From Bacteroidota bacterium (GTDB taxonomy: Bacteria > Bacteroidota > Bacteroidia > Cytophagales > Cyclobacteriaceae): a stretch of 33,117 bases of DNA. The notes beneath the pieces are model-generated. The model saw nothing but the letters and a program-made list of their open reading frames with translations, had not been told where the DNA came from and made no database searches. The DNA is taken from assembly GCA_023431285.1 (NCBI GenBank), contig JAEYXN010000067.1, positions 1 through 33,117 on the forward strand. Direction: 5' to 3'. Every line of letters begins with the position of its first letter. Position 1 is the stretch's first letter. The position numbers and the translations under genes were made by a program. This document shows positions 1 through 8,245 of the stretch, piece by piece.

Positions 1-351
1 CTCCCACGCATACTTAAGAAACTCTTCCCTGGTCAGGTCGGATTTCTTGATCCCCCGTTCGCGAAGCATGGCGACAACTTTGGCTTCAGTGGCGATGGAC
101 GCATGGTCAGTGCCCGGAATCCAGCACGCTTCCTTGCCCTCCATTCGGGCCTTGCGGATCAACACGTCCTGAATAGTGTTGTTCAGCATGTGGCCCATGT
201 GAAGCACGCCGGTAACGTTCGGTGGTGGGATCACAATAGTATATGGCTCCTTGGCCGGGTTGGGCTTCGAATGGAAGAAACCCTTTTCCATCCAATGCTG
301 ATACCACTTGTTTTCTACCTCCGCCGGGTTGTATTTCGTTGACAAAGCCAT
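1..351 (-). CDS. valS: Valine--tRNA ligase, N-terminal fragment (cut by window edge)
   Basis: Class I aminoacyl-tRNA synthetase that charges tRNA-Val with valine in the cytoplasm. Only the first 117 codons are present; the frame stays open to base 1. The protein begins MALSTKYNPAEVENKWYQHW, the usual opening of ValRS, and then shows the nucleotide-binding signature PPPNVTGVLHMGH, where HMGH is the class I HIGH motif. It continues through the conserved block WIPGTDHASIATE. The ATG at 349-351 is favoured because it gives the standard family N terminus and lies just downstream of a good promoter-like sequence. It is divergent from the acetyltransferase gene at 507. The KMSKS motif and anticodon-binding domain lie outside the window. 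Confidence 0.95.
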   Translation of the reverse strand, partial: MALSTKYNPAEVENKWYQHWMEKGFFHSKPNPAKEPYTIVIPPPNVTGVLHMGHMLNNTIQDVLIRKARMEGKEACWIPGTDHASIATEAKVVAMLRERGIKKSDLTREEFLKYAWE

Positions 352-375
352 ACTGAAAAAATGCTTAAAGAGCGG

Positions 376-406
376 CAAAAATAAAGAAAAGGCGGCGAAA
401 ACCGAA
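376..406 (-). promoter_or_regulatory. Predicted Bacteroidota-type promoter of valS
   Basis: On the minus strand a perfect TAnnTTTG box (TATTTTTG, bases 383 to 376) lies 24 bases before the valS ATG. TTCG, one mismatch from TTTG, sits 19 bases upstream (406 to 403). Box and spacing match the published Bacteroidota primary sigma factor consensus. The transcription start is inferred near 369, giving a leader of about 18 bases. Confidence 0.5.
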
Positions 407-506
407 TTTAAACGTTCATCAACCTGCAAGCGTGCGACTTGTTGTTTGAAAAGATTGCGAAGGCACACGGTTTATGTGATAATATCTAAAAATCAGATAA
501 CGGAGT

Positions 507-1007
507 ATGAGTGATTTTCGCCTTGTGCCCTTCGAGAGGAGGCATGCCAATGCAGTAAGGGAGTGTGCACTGGCAGCCTGGAACGTTACGTACAGAGATA
601 TCTTTACCCCGACGCGGATCATGGATCTGGTGGCGCATTTCTACTCAGATGAAAGCAATGATCGAGCTGAAGATCTTATCTCCCGCGGACTCTTGCAGTA
701 CACGCTCGCGCTTGATAAGGCCGAAAGCGTGATCGGTTTTCAATCGTCCACGATCAATATGCTAAACGCGGAGCTCACCAGGATTTATGTGAATCCGGAA
801 CACATAGGTACGGGCCTCGGAAAGGCGCTGCTGAATGATGCCGAGACATTCTTTCGTTTTAACGGATTTAAATCATTCATTGTAAAAGTTCACCGATATA
901 ATGTTGTCGGTCAAAGGTTCTATGACCGGAATGAATTTGAATTTGTTGCTGAAGACAACGACCACCACCTCATACTTAAGAAGAAACTCTCACGATTACC
1001 TGTTTGA
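507..1007 (+). CDS. GNAT family N-acetyltransferase
   Basis: A 166-residue protein of normal length for a single GNAT domain, expected to move an acetyl group from acetyl-CoA to an amine; the substrate cannot be read from the sequence. The acetyl-CoA pyrophosphate-binding motif A is clear at about residues 92-110: a strand RIYVNPEHIG followed by TGLGKALL, which fits the Q/R-x-x-G-x-G/A pattern. The C-terminal part (VVGQRFYDRNEFEFV) matches the usual motif B region in which a Tyr follows a short helix. The methyltransferase gene begins 46 bases downstream in the same direction, so the two may be co-transcribed. I found no convincing promoter box in the 155 bases shared with valS. Confidence 0.85.
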   Translation: MSDFRLVPFERRHANAVRECALAAWNVTYRDIFTPTRIMDLVAHFYSDESNDRAEDLISRGLLQYTLALDKAESVIGFQSSTINMLNAELTRIYVNPEHIGTGLGKALLNDAETFFRFNGFKSFIVKVHRYNVVGQRFYDRNEFEFVAEDNDHHLILKKKLSRLPV

Positions 1008-1053
1008 CAGGCTGAATAATTATTGCAATATTAACTTCATTAAACTACAACGC

Positions 1054-1710
1054 ATGGAGGAGGAAAAATACATTACGATTGCTTCACAACTTCGAAAGCC
1101 GGAAGGAGAGGAGGGAATCAAGACGGGAGAGTCGATGAACCAGGGCAATAAGTTCATGAACTTACAGGCCATTGAAGTTGTGAACCCTCTCGCCAATGAT
1201 CGTATCCTCGAAGTAGGAATGGGGAATGGATGGTTTGTCTCTGAGATCATGGAGAAACATCCCTCAATCAAGTATACTGGCTTTGATTATTCTCCCCTGA
1301 TGGTAAGTGAAGCAAATCGCCTCAACGCAAAATGGGTTACCGAAAAGCGTGCAGAGTTTGTACTGGGAGATGTGTCGTCTCTTCCGTTCGCGAACGGATC
1401 ATTCAACAAAATCTTCACGGTCAACACAATCTATTTCTGGAAAAATAACAGTGTCGTATTAAAGGAATTGCGAAGGGTGTTGACTCCTACAGGCACGTTA
1501 ATCATTTCGATACGACCCAAAGAACAAATGCAGCGTTATCCTTTTACGAAATACGGGTTTACGATGTACACCACTGCGGAGCTTAAGCAATTGCTTATTG
1601 AGAACGGATTTGGTGTCAGGAAGGTGCATGAGAACCGTGAGCCCGACTATGAGTTTAACGGCTCCCGTATATCAATGGAAAACATTATCCTTGAGGCGAC
1701 GCCGATCTAG
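1054..1710 (+). CDS. Class I SAM-dependent methyltransferase
   Basis: A 218-residue methyltransferase with the Rossmann-type SAM fold. Motif I is ILEVGMGNGWF (about residues 50-60), the acidic end of strand 2 is FDYSP, motif II/III is VLGDVSSLPFANGSFN, and post-motif sequence LRRVLTPTGTLIISIRP is typical of the UbiE/Methyltransf_11 group that modifies small molecules. The acceptor is not evident. The open frame extends back to 901, but that part overlaps the acetyltransferase in another frame. The ATG at 1054 lies in the gap between the genes and gives the family's usual N-terminal length. Its stop shares the tetranucleotide CTAG with the stop of the convergent rRNA methyltransferase. Confidence 0.85.
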   Translation: MEEEKYITIASQLRKPEGEEGIKTGESMNQGNKFMNLQAIEVVNPLANDRILEVGMGNGWFVSEIMEKHPSIKYTGFDYSPLMVSEANRLNAKWVTEKRAEFVLGDVSSLPFANGSFNKIFTVNTIYFWKNNSVVLKELRRVLTPTGTLIISIRPKEQMQRYPFTKYGFTMYTTAELKQLLIENGFGVRKVHENREPDYEFNGSRISMENIILEATPI

Positions 1711-3065
1711 CCGTTACCTTTCATTCGGATTCTCCATTCAGAAGGATACAGGTTATTCATCCTTCCTCCAAGCAGATTCATCCAGCCCATAGGAACACCG
1801 TTATAAGTTGCCAGCGAAAAGCCTTTATAATCTCCCGAAGGATTAAATACCTCCTTCCGAAGATAGGCAAGGGCATCATCGTAACTAAGCTCCGTACAAT
1901 GAAAGTGGCCTGTGTTAATCAAAGTGGATAAAGCCAGCGAATGCTCGGGGACCATCCGGTTTTGTTTTACTGTCGTAAGGAAGGTTCCTGCATAAACCAG
2001 CCGAAGCCGTTGAGAGAGCCACTCCACCGCGGGGGCCCATTGGTCAGGAATACCCTGAATAAGGTCGTCACGCTGAATCAACCTTAGCGAAGCGTCGTTC
2101 AGCCAATTGTTGATCTCTTCCGAATGTTTCTTCTGAGGTGCCGCGAATCCCGGTTTTGAAGTTCTTAACGACACAGATTGCTCTGTTTCCTTTTTTCGCA
2201 TCGCAGAAACAAAGAAGCCTTCACCTGCTACCTTATGCGGATAAAATCTGTATCCGATGGAAGAACCGCTAGAGATTTCCTCAATACCGACGTTACCCTT
2301 ATCGACGCTCAAAAATTCGACGTTGTATGTACCCGCAATCCTTTTTAGTGTATCTTCATCTTCTTCAGAACTGTACGTACACGTGCAGTAAATTAAGATT
2401 CCATCTTCTTTCAGGCATGGCCAGATGTCGTCGATGATGCGTTGCTGACGTTGTGAACAGATTGCCACATTTGCTTCGGACCATTCTTCCATCGCTGATG
2501 GATCTTTTCTAAATAACCCTTCTCCTGAGCAAGGAGCGTCAACGAGTATGACATCAAAAAATCCGCGTATCCGGCTAAAGTCTGCCGGATCATTATTCGT
2601 AACCACCGCATTCGGATACCCCCACTTCTGGATATTCTCTGAGAGGATACTCACGCGTGACCGAATTACCTCATTTGTGACAAGAAGACTATCCGGGGCC
2701 ATTAGCGAGAGGAGGTGCGTCGACTTTCCTCCGGGAGCTGCACAAAGATCCAGGACTTTTAGTGATCTAAGTCCTTCCAGATATTGTTTAAAAAATTGTT
2801 CAACGAACATTGAACTTGCTTCCTGAACGTAGTAGCATCCCGCGTGGAACAATGGATCCAGGGTGAATACCGGTCGCTCAGGCAAATAATATCCATGAGA
2901 AGTCCATGGAATTCGTTCCGTAGTGGCTGGTGGCTTGGAAGCTTTTTGTGGATTCAATCTCAGCGACACCGGAGCCGGCATGGCATGAGCACTCTCAAAC
3001 TCCGGCCATTGTGCGCCGAGAGTTGCTTTCATCCTTAAGGCAAATTTTTCAGGAAAATGAATCAT
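1707..3065 (-). CDS. RsmF/NOL1-NOP2-sun family rRNA (cytosine-5) methyltransferase
   Basis: A SAM-dependent m5C RNA methyltransferase of about 452 residues, probably acting on 16S rRNA. The SAM site is DLCAAPGGKSTHL. Motif IV is VDAPCSGEGLFRKDP, with the Cys that assists product release. Motif VI is YCTCTYSSEEDED, with the nucleophilic Cys of the TC pair. The C-terminal part (about 110 residues, ending in LGGRMNNLYPSEWRIR) resembles the PUA-like tail of E. coli RsmF (YebU). The frame extends upstream to a TTG at 3113. I choose the ATG at 3063-3065 because a perfect -7 promoter box falls inside that extension and because FPEKFALRMKATLG is the usual family opening. It is divergent from fumarylacetoacetase and convergent with the SAM methyltransferase. 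Confidence 0.88.
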   Translation of the reverse strand: MIHFPEKFALRMKATLGAQWPEFESAHAMPAPVSLRLNPQKASKPPATTERIPWTSHGYYLPERPVFTLDPLFHAGCYYVQEASSMFVEQFFKQYLEGLRSLKVLDLCAAPGGKSTHLLSLMAPDSLLVTNEVIRSRVSILSENIQKWGYPNAVVTNNDPADFSRIRGFFDVILVDAPCSGEGLFRKDPSAMEEWSEANVAICSQRQQRIIDDIWPCLKEDGILIYCTCTYSSEEDEDTLKRIAGTYNVEFLSVDKGNVGIEEISSGSSIGYRFYPHKVAGEGFFVSAMRKKETEQSVSLRTSKPGFAAPQKKHSEEINNWLNDASLRLIQRDDLIQGIPDQWAPAVEWLSQRLRLVYAGTFLTTVKQNRMVPEHSLALSTLINTGHFHCTELSYDDALAYLRKEVFNPSGDYKGFSLATYNGVPMGWMNLLGGRMNNLYPSEWRIRMKGNG

Positions 3066-3080
3066 CTGTTTTACAAGAGC

Positions 3081-3115
3081 CAAATCTAACGTAGAATTAG
3101 TTAAAGAAGGCAAAA
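3081..3115 (-). promoter_or_regulatory. Predicted promoter of the RsmF-like gene
   Basis: On the minus strand a perfect TAnnTTTG box (TAGATTTG, bases 3088 to 3081) is preceded by TTTTG (3115 to 3111) with a 22-base spacer, within the 17-23 range described for Flavobacterium. The box ends 15 bases before the ATG at 3065. This position is what rules against the upstream TTG start. Confidence 0.5.
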
Positions 3116-3154
3116 CCGGCTAACTTGAAAGCGCTCCGAATAATTATTTGCGCT

Positions 3155-4432
3155 ATGAAAGATGCGAATGATCCTACTCTGAGAAGCTGGGTTGAAGTAT
3201 CAAAAGATTCAGACTTCCCCATCCAAAACCTTCCATTTGGTATCTTCCGTGATAAACGTACGAGAGCCGGCGTAGCGCTTGGAGATTTTATAATCGATCT
3301 GGCGCTTCTTCACGATAAAGAATATTTCCGTGAACTCAATCTTCCCGCGCAGATTTTCGAAGAAACTACGTTAAACAGATTCTTCTCTCTTGGAAGGCCA
3401 GCTATCACCGCGGTGCGAAACAGCATTAGCCGTATGTTTCAGAAGGGGAACAATGAACTTCATCATGATTCATCTTTGATCGAAAGAGTTCTGATCCCCC
3501 GCAAAAACGTGGAGATGCTCATGCCGGTGAAGGTTCCAAATTACACGGATTTCTACAGCAGCGAAGAGCACGCATTCAACGTAGGGTCTATGTTTCGCGA
3601 TCCTAAGAACGCACTTCTGCCCAATTGGAAACATCTTCCGGTTGGATACCACGGACGCGCATCCTCCATTGTGGTATCCGGAACACCAATACGACGACCA
3701 CACGGTCAGATAAAAAATGTAAACGCAGATCATCCTGTATTCTCGCCCACAAACAAACTCGACTTCGAACTGGAAGTTGCCTTTATCACCTGTGGCGACA
3801 CTGCGATGGGTGAGCCGGTTTCCATTGGAGAAACAGAAAAATACATTGCAGGACTCGTTCTTTTCAACGACTGGTCTGCACGCGATATCCAACAATGGGA
3901 GTATGTTCCGCTTGGTCCGTTCCTCGGCAAGAACTTCGGATCAACGATCTCTCCATGGATCGTCACGATGGATGCGCTTGAACCATTTCGAACCCCCGGG
4001 CCTCAGCAGGATCCTCAAGTGTTGCCTTACCTTTCATTCAATGGCAAAAAGAATTTCGACATCATGCTGGAAGTAATGATTCAGGCTGGTAATTCAGCAC
4101 CGGTTACGGTATGCAGATCGAATACGCGGTATCTCTACTGGAATGTGAATCAGCAACTCGCGCACCATACAGTGAATGGTTGCAACATACAGGTAGGAGA
4201 TATTTATGCATCAGGAACCATTAGTGGCCCATCATCAGGATCGTTTGGTTCGATGCTGGAACTCACCTGGAATGGAAGAAAAGCGCTGTCTATGCCCGAC
4301 GGTTCGGTCCGGCACTTTCTTGAAGATGGCGATACCGTGATCATGAAAGGTTACGCTGAGAGCAACGGTGTTCGTATTGGTTTTGGCGAATGCCGTGGTA
4401 CAATTCTCCCAGCTATTAATGAATCCAGATGA
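3155..4432 (+). CDS. fahA: Fumarylacetoacetase (fumarylacetoacetate hydrolase)
   Basis: Catalyses the last step of tyrosine and homogentisate degradation, splitting 4-fumarylacetoacetate into fumarate and acetoacetate (EC 3.7.1.2). The 425-residue length suits the full two-domain enzyme. The N-terminal SH3-like domain contains DFPIQNLPFGIF. The catalytic domain shows DFYSSEEHAFNVG (the His that activates water), YHGRASS, the metal-binding acidic pair in FELEVAFITC, and NDWSARDIQQWEYVPLGPF followed by LGKNFGSTISPW, with its Asp, Lys and Thr ligands. The frame extends to a TTG at 3125. The ATG at 3155 is preferred because MKDANDPTLRSWVEV matches the usual start of the family. Its TGA overlaps the ATG of the next gene, so the two should be translationally coupled. 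The earlier pathway enzymes (hpd, hmgA) are not in this window. Confidence 0.95.
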   Translation: MKDANDPTLRSWVEVSKDSDFPIQNLPFGIFRDKRTRAGVALGDFIIDLALLHDKEYFRELNLPAQIFEETTLNRFFSLGRPAITAVRNSISRMFQKGNNELHHDSSLIERVLIPRKNVEMLMPVKVPNYTDFYSSEEHAFNVGSMFRDPKNALLPNWKHLPVGYHGRASSIVVSGTPIRRPHGQIKNVNADHPVFSPTNKLDFELEVAFITCGDTAMGEPVSIGETEKYIAGLVLFNDWSARDIQQWEYVPLGPFLGKNFGSTISPWIVTMDALEPFRTPGPQQDPQVLPYLSFNGKKNFDIMLEVMIQAGNSAPVTVCRSNTRYLYWNVNQQLAHHTVNGCNIQVGDIYASGTISGPSSGSFGSMLELTWNGRKALSMPDGSVRHFLEDGDTVIMKGYAESNGVRIGFGECRGTILPAINESR

Positions 4433-5265
4433 CGATTGATCCTGGCAAAGTCTCCGTTCCCGTTTTCCATGGATTCCTGCTTAGCGCCGTGATTCCGCGG
4501 CCTATAGCGTTGGTGAGTACCGTAGACCGCGAAGGCAACGTTAACCTAAGTCCGTTCAGCTTCTTTAATTGTTTCGGGACAAATCCTCCAATCCTCGTGT
4601 TCTCACCTTCGAGGCGGGGAAGAGATAATACCACCAAACATACTTACGAGAACATCCGGCAAGTTCCTGAAGCAGTTGTGCACATTGTCAACTATGCGAT
4701 CGTACAGCAGACTTCACTCGCGAGTTCAGAATATGACAAGGGAGTGAATGAGTTCGTCAAAGCCGGGTTTAATTCAATTGCGTCGGAGAAGGTGATGCCG
4801 CCACGTGTTGCAGAAGCACCGGTGGCAATGGAGTGCAAGGTCCTTCATGTCGTTGAAACAGGCTCAGGTGGCGGGGCAGGGAATCTCGTAGTTTGCGAGG
4901 TTGTGTTGATGCATGTAAAAGAAGAAGTGCTTACAGATGGAAAGATTGATCCTTTCAAACTGGATGCTGTCAGCAGACTTGGAGGTAACTATTATTCACG
5001 CGTGGTCAAGGACAGCATCTTCGAAGTTCCAAAGCCATTGGCGGAACCTGGAATTGGAATCGACCTCTTGCCAAAGTCAATTAAAAACAGCCGCATCCTT
5101 ACGGGAAATGATCTTGGAAAACTGGCAAACATAAAATCACTTCCGGGACCCCGGGAAGCCTTTTCAGAGGATGAAGCCATTCACCATGAGGCAAAGCATT
5201 TGCTGGATGAAGATCGGATCGATGAAGCGTGGATGGTCCTGCTGCGTGGAAACAAAAACGGCTGA
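4429..5265 (+). CDS. Flavin reductase-like protein (DIM6/NTAB, FMN-binding split barrel)
   Basis: A 278-residue protein with the split-barrel flavin-binding fold. The signature is near the N terminus: SAVIPRPIALVSTVDREG, then NLSPFSFFNCFGTNPPILVF and a segment with a conserved glycine-rich stretch (ETGSGGGAGNLVVCEV). Relatives bind FMN and either pass electrons from NAD(P)H to a partner oxygenase or act as flavoproteins on their own; the exact reaction is unknown. The last 60 residues are a charged helical extension beyond the core domain. Its ATG overlaps the fahA stop by four bases (ATGA), so a role tied to aromatic amino acid degradation is a reasonable inference. The stop codon lies inside a terminator stem. 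Confidence 0.85.
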   Translation: MTIDPGKVSVPVFHGFLLSAVIPRPIALVSTVDREGNVNLSPFSFFNCFGTNPPILVFSPSRRGRDNTTKHTYENIRQVPEAVVHIVNYAIVQQTSLASSEYDKGVNEFVKAGFNSIASEKVMPPRVAEAPVAMECKVLHVVETGSGGGAGNLVVCEVVLMHVKEEVLTDGKIDPFKLDAVSRLGGNYYSRVVKDSIFEVPKPLAEPGIGIDLLPKSIKNSRILTGNDLGKLANIKSLPGPREAFSEDEAIHHEAKHLLDEDRIDEAWMVLLRGNKNG

Positions 5266-5284
5266 CACTTTCTATGTCAGCCGT
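5254..5284 (-). terminator. Hairpin terminator, best for pdhB, shared with the flavin reductase gene
   Basis: A perfect 10-bp stem (ACGGCTGACA, 5258-5267, pairing with TGTCAGCCGT, 5275-5284) encloses a 7-base loop. Read on the minus strand it is followed by TTTTGTTT, a good rho-independent tail for pdhB. On the plus strand the tail is only CTTAATAATATT, so termination of the fahA operon there is less certain. Confidence 0.75.
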
Positions 5285-5306
5285 CTTAATAATATTGCTT
5301 TGACTA

Positions 5307-6287
5307 TCAGTCGCGGTACATTACTGCCTTCACTGCCTTAACAGTTTTTTCTACGTTTGGAAGAATAGCCTGGATAAGCGTAGGCGCGTATGGCAGAGGA
5401 ACGTCGAAACTGTTTACGCGGTGCACAGGAGCGTCGAGGTAATCGAACGCATGTCTTTGCACATGATAAGTGATCTCAGTGGCAATAGAAGAAAGAGGCC
5501 ATGCTTCTTCAACCACTACAAGACGATTTGTTTTCTTGATAGATTCAACGATTGAGGCATAATCAATAGGACGGACGGTTCTGAGGTCGATGACCTCCGC
5601 AGAGATTCCATCTTTTTCAAGTTCCGCTGCAGCAGCGAGAGCTACTTTCATGATTTTTCCAAAAGATACGATGGTCACATCAGTGCCTTCGCGCTTTGTA
5701 TCTGCAACCCCAAGCGGGATGAGGTATTCTTCTGTAGGGACAGCGCCTTTATCACCGTACATGAGCTCAGACTCCATGAAGATGACAGGATCGTTATCAC
5801 GGATGGATGTTTTTAATAGTCCCTTAGCATCGTAAGGATTTGACGGTACTACTACTTTAAGTCCGGGTGTATTTGCAAACCAGTTCTCGAAGTTCTGAGA
5901 GTGCTGGGCACCAAGCTGACCTGCATTTCCTGTAGGACCGCGGAACACGATGGGGGCACCATATTGGCCTGCCGACATTGACAGGATCTTCGCTGCGCTG
6001 TTGATCACCTGATCGATGGCCACCAGCGAGAAGTTGAAAGTCATAAATTCTATGATAGGACGGAGGCCGTTCATCGCGGCGCCTGCACCGATCCCGGCGA
6101 AGCCCAGCTCTGATATCGGAGTATCAATGACCCTTTCGGCACCGAATTCATCCAGCATTCCCTGGCTTACCTTGTACGCGCCGTTGTATTCGGCAACTTC
6201 TTCTCCCATCAGGAACACACTTTGGTCCCTGCGCATTTCTTCGGTCATGGCCTCGCGCAAAGCCTCTCTGAACTGGATTTCTCTCAT
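5307..6287 (-). CDS. pdhB: Pyruvate dehydrogenase E1 component, beta subunit
   Basis: Beta chain of the thiamine-diphosphate-dependent E1 of the pyruvate dehydrogenase complex, which makes acetyl-CoA from pyruvate. The 326-residue length is normal. The N-terminal half begins MREIQFREALREAMTEEM and contains the conserved FLMGEEVAEYNGAYKVSQG, then PISELGFAGIGAGAAMNG and PIVFRGPTGNAGQLGAQHSQ. The transketolase C-terminal domain follows (VIDLRTVRPID, VVVEEAWPLSSIATEI). The frame extends four codons to a TTG at 6299, but the ATG at 6287 is the standard family start. No E1 alpha or E2 gene is adjacent; in this phylum the beta subunit is often encoded apart. A branched-chain 2-oxoacid E1 beta is the main alternative. 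Confidence 0.92.
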   Translation of the reverse strand: MREIQFREALREAMTEEMRRDQSVFLMGEEVAEYNGAYKVSQGMLDEFGAERVIDTPISELGFAGIGAGAAMNGLRPIIEFMTFNFSLVAIDQVINSAAKILSMSAGQYGAPIVFRGPTGNAGQLGAQHSQNFENWFANTPGLKVVVPSNPYDAKGLLKTSIRDNDPVIFMESELMYGDKGAVPTEEYLIPLGVADTKREGTDVTIVSFGKIMKVALAAAAELEKDGISAEVIDLRTVRPIDYASIVESIKKTNRLVVVEEAWPLSSIATEITYHVQRHAFDYLDAPVHRVNSFDVPLPYAPTLIQAILPNVEKTVKAVKAVMYRD

Positions 6288-6306
6288 AGTTGTATTCAAA
6301 AGCGCG

Positions 6307-6337
6307 TAAAAATAGCTAGCCCAGGGGGATTGGCCAA
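6307..6337 (-). promoter_or_regulatory. Possible promoter of pdhB
   Basis: On the minus strand TATTTTTA (6314 to 6307), one mismatch from TAnnTTTG, is preceded by TTG (6337 to 6335) with a 20-base spacer. The inferred start of transcription near 6300 gives a leader of about 13 bases to the ATG at 6287. Confidence 0.4.
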
Positions 6338-6386
6338 CTTGTCTACCCGAAATTTCCGTCTTTGGCGAGGGATAGGGTGAAAAAAG

Positions 6387-6407
6387 AAAACCCCGCGAGT
6401 TGCGGGG
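6387..6407 (-). terminator. Rho-independent terminator of the OmpA/TPR lipoprotein gene
   Basis: A GC-only 6-bp stem, CCCCGC (6391-6396) with GCGGGG (6402-6407), has a 5-base loop. On the minus strand it is followed by TTTTCTTTTTTC. It lies 30 bases after the stop of the lipoprotein gene at 6438. Confidence 0.8.
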
Positions 6408-6437
6408 CCTTCCTTGCTATTGGCTTTTTATCTTGGA

Positions 6438-8210
6438 TTATCTCAAAGCACCTCTGAAAGCTTCGTTCGCGCTGAACTTAGCAAATTCAAGGTCGCTTAG
6501 AGCAGACTCCTTAAGTGAAGAATCAGCTTTTGCTGCGTTTGCGATGTGTTTCACAACATCATCAGCATTGCCTTGTCTTGCAGCGGCGATCGCAGCACCG
6601 TAGTGTGCAACAGCCAGGTTGCTGTCTTTGCTGATTGCATCGTTGAAAGAAGAAGCAGCGTTGTTGTAATCTTTGTTCAGAAGCTGAGCCAGACCTTTGT
6701 TGAAGGCATTCTCTGCATTGTCAGTCGCGTTAGAGATAGACTGAACTGCAGCCTGATAGTCAGCTTTGAAGATTTCAGCAGCACCTTTCACACCATTTAC
6801 ACCTGCAGCGTTGTCACCCTTCAAACCACCATTAAGGGCTTTAGTCGCGTGGTTATAAGCAGCGTAAGCGTTTCCTTTGATCATTTGCACAGAAGCCAAG
6901 TTAGCCTGAACTTCCGGAGCATCCTGAATGCGTGCAGCAAGTTCGAATTGAGCTTGAGCTTTATCAGCAAGCGCTGTTGCATTAGAAGGGTTTTCCTGAG
7001 CTTGTGCCAGGTAAACTGCACCAAGGTTGTTGTGCGCATTCCAGTTAGAACCTTTCTTGGTAGCGGCTTCGTAGATAGCTGCTTTCTCTTCCAGTGAAGG
7101 AGTAAGTGTAGCAGAGTACATCAGCTCTTCGAAAGAAAGAGTGTCAGCGTCAGCACCTTGAGTGATTTGCTTGGCAAGTACAGAGATTTCAGCATCTGTC
7201 TTCTTGTCTTTCACAACAAGGATCTCAGTTTTCGCTGTTCTCAGCTTAGGATATACGTTTCTGAATACTTTGTTATAAGTTCTCAGTCTCTTCATTGCTT
7301 TTTCCTGATCTTCAAACGAACCACCACCGTTGATGATATTCAGGTATTCTGCTTTCTCTTCAGAAGAGAGCCCTTCGTATTTCTCAAGTTCTACTTTGAA
7401 AGTTGCCCAGTCGCGGATAACAGGCTTCAGAACGAAGTTGATTGAATCAGCCTGACCTTTGTAGTCATACTTCTTCATTTGCTTGCGATAGAACTTCTCG
7501 ATAGAAGCAGCACGATCCGGAGAAAGTTTTGTGTTGATGCGCTCAGCACCTTCAGGAGAGTGGGTACCAGTTACAGTAACAGTACGGGTTGCGTTCTTTG
7601 AAGCGATGAATGCATCAAGTTGCTTTCCTTTCTGGCTGCGGAGCTCAGTAGTTCTCAAAACAGAGCTTCCTTGTTCGAAGATGAAATCAGGGATTACAAC
7701 AGGAACAAGTTCTTCCTGGTTGTTGTAACCGTGGTCAGCGTAAGCAGCGAAGATAGCAGGCTTAACAAGCTTCGAAGTTGTGATCACACCAGTTGCCACA
7801 GGCATACGGGCCGTAGACTTTGACTTCTCACCTTTTGAAGCGGCACCCTGAACTTCCAGTGTACCAGTCTTCATAGCTGGCTGGTAAGCGAAGACGAAGC
7901 TCTTCGTTACTTTAGGTTGTTCTGTCTTTGCGTTAGGATAGTCTTCAGCTTTGAATGGGATAGGATCCAAAGCAACTTCCTGGTCGCCATATTTGTAGAA
8001 AGTGTTCACCGTATAGACTGTGCCCTTTTTCAACATTTTTACAGGCAGGTTAGCTGCCATGTCGAAGGCGACAGAATCCTTATGAACTTCCAGCGGATTT
8101 GGTGTAACGGTAAATTGCTGGTCTTTCGACATTTTTACCATCTGGGGCAATGTACAGCCCGCGAGGGTCATTATCACCAAGACTAAAAATGAGTAAAATA
8201 CTTTTCTCAT
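6438..8210 (-). CDS. Envelope lipoprotein with OmpA-like domain followed by TPR repeats
   Basis: A 590-residue predicted lipoprotein. A signal peptide with a clean lipobox (LAGC, Cys19) should anchor it in the envelope. Residues about 30-150 form an N-terminal region rich in beta strands that I cannot name. Residues about 172-240 resemble an OmpA C-terminal peptidoglycan-binding domain (PDFIFEQGSSVL, then TGTHSPEGAERINTKLSPDR and the helix after it). Residues about 375-575 look like TPR or TPR-like helical repeats (NAHNNLGAVYLAQAQ, AFNKGLAQLLNKDYNNAASS, AVAHYGAAIAAARQGNADD). The frame continues 22 codons upstream, but the ATG at 8210 gives a proper signal peptide. A strong promoter and terminator flank it, suggesting an abundant single-gene transcript. 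Order of domains differs from PorE-type T9SS proteins, and no WD40 part is seen. Confidence 0.82.
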   Translation of the reverse strand: MRKVFYSFLVLVIMTLAGCTLPQMVKMSKDQQFTVTPNPLEVHKDSVAFDMAANLPVKMLKKGTVYTVNTFYKYGDQEVALDPIPFKAEDYPNAKTEQPKVTKSFVFAYQPAMKTGTLEVQGAASKGEKSKSTARMPVATGVITTSKLVKPAIFAAYADHGYNNQEELVPVVIPDFIFEQGSSVLRTTELRSQKGKQLDAFIASKNATRTVTVTGTHSPEGAERINTKLSPDRAASIEKFYRKQMKKYDYKGQADSINFVLKPVIRDWATFKVELEKYEGLSSEEKAEYLNIINGGGSFEDQEKAMKRLRTYNKVFRNVYPKLRTAKTEILVVKDKKTDAEISVLAKQITQGADADTLSFEELMYSATLTPSLEEKAAIYEAATKKGSNWNAHNNLGAVYLAQAQENPSNATALADKAQAQFELAARIQDAPEVQANLASVQMIKGNAYAAYNHATKALNGGLKGDNAAGVNGVKGAAEIFKADYQAAVQSISNATDNAENAFNKGLAQLLNKDYNNAASSFNDAISKDSNLAVAHYGAAIAAARQGNADDVVKHIANAAKADSSLKESALSDLEFAKFSANEAFRGALR

Positions 8211-8245
8211 CGGATTGTGGTTTATAAATTGTTTTTTACAGGTTG

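Noticed and set aside
3066..3113. N-terminal extension of the RsmF-like protein from a TTG at 3113
   Set aside because: The extension contains a perfect -7 promoter box and does not look like the family N terminus.
6546..7097. 183-codon frame antisense to the OmpA/TPR lipoprotein gene
   Set aside because: Composition is Val/Ser/Cys-rich noise, and it lies wholly opposite a well-supported gene.
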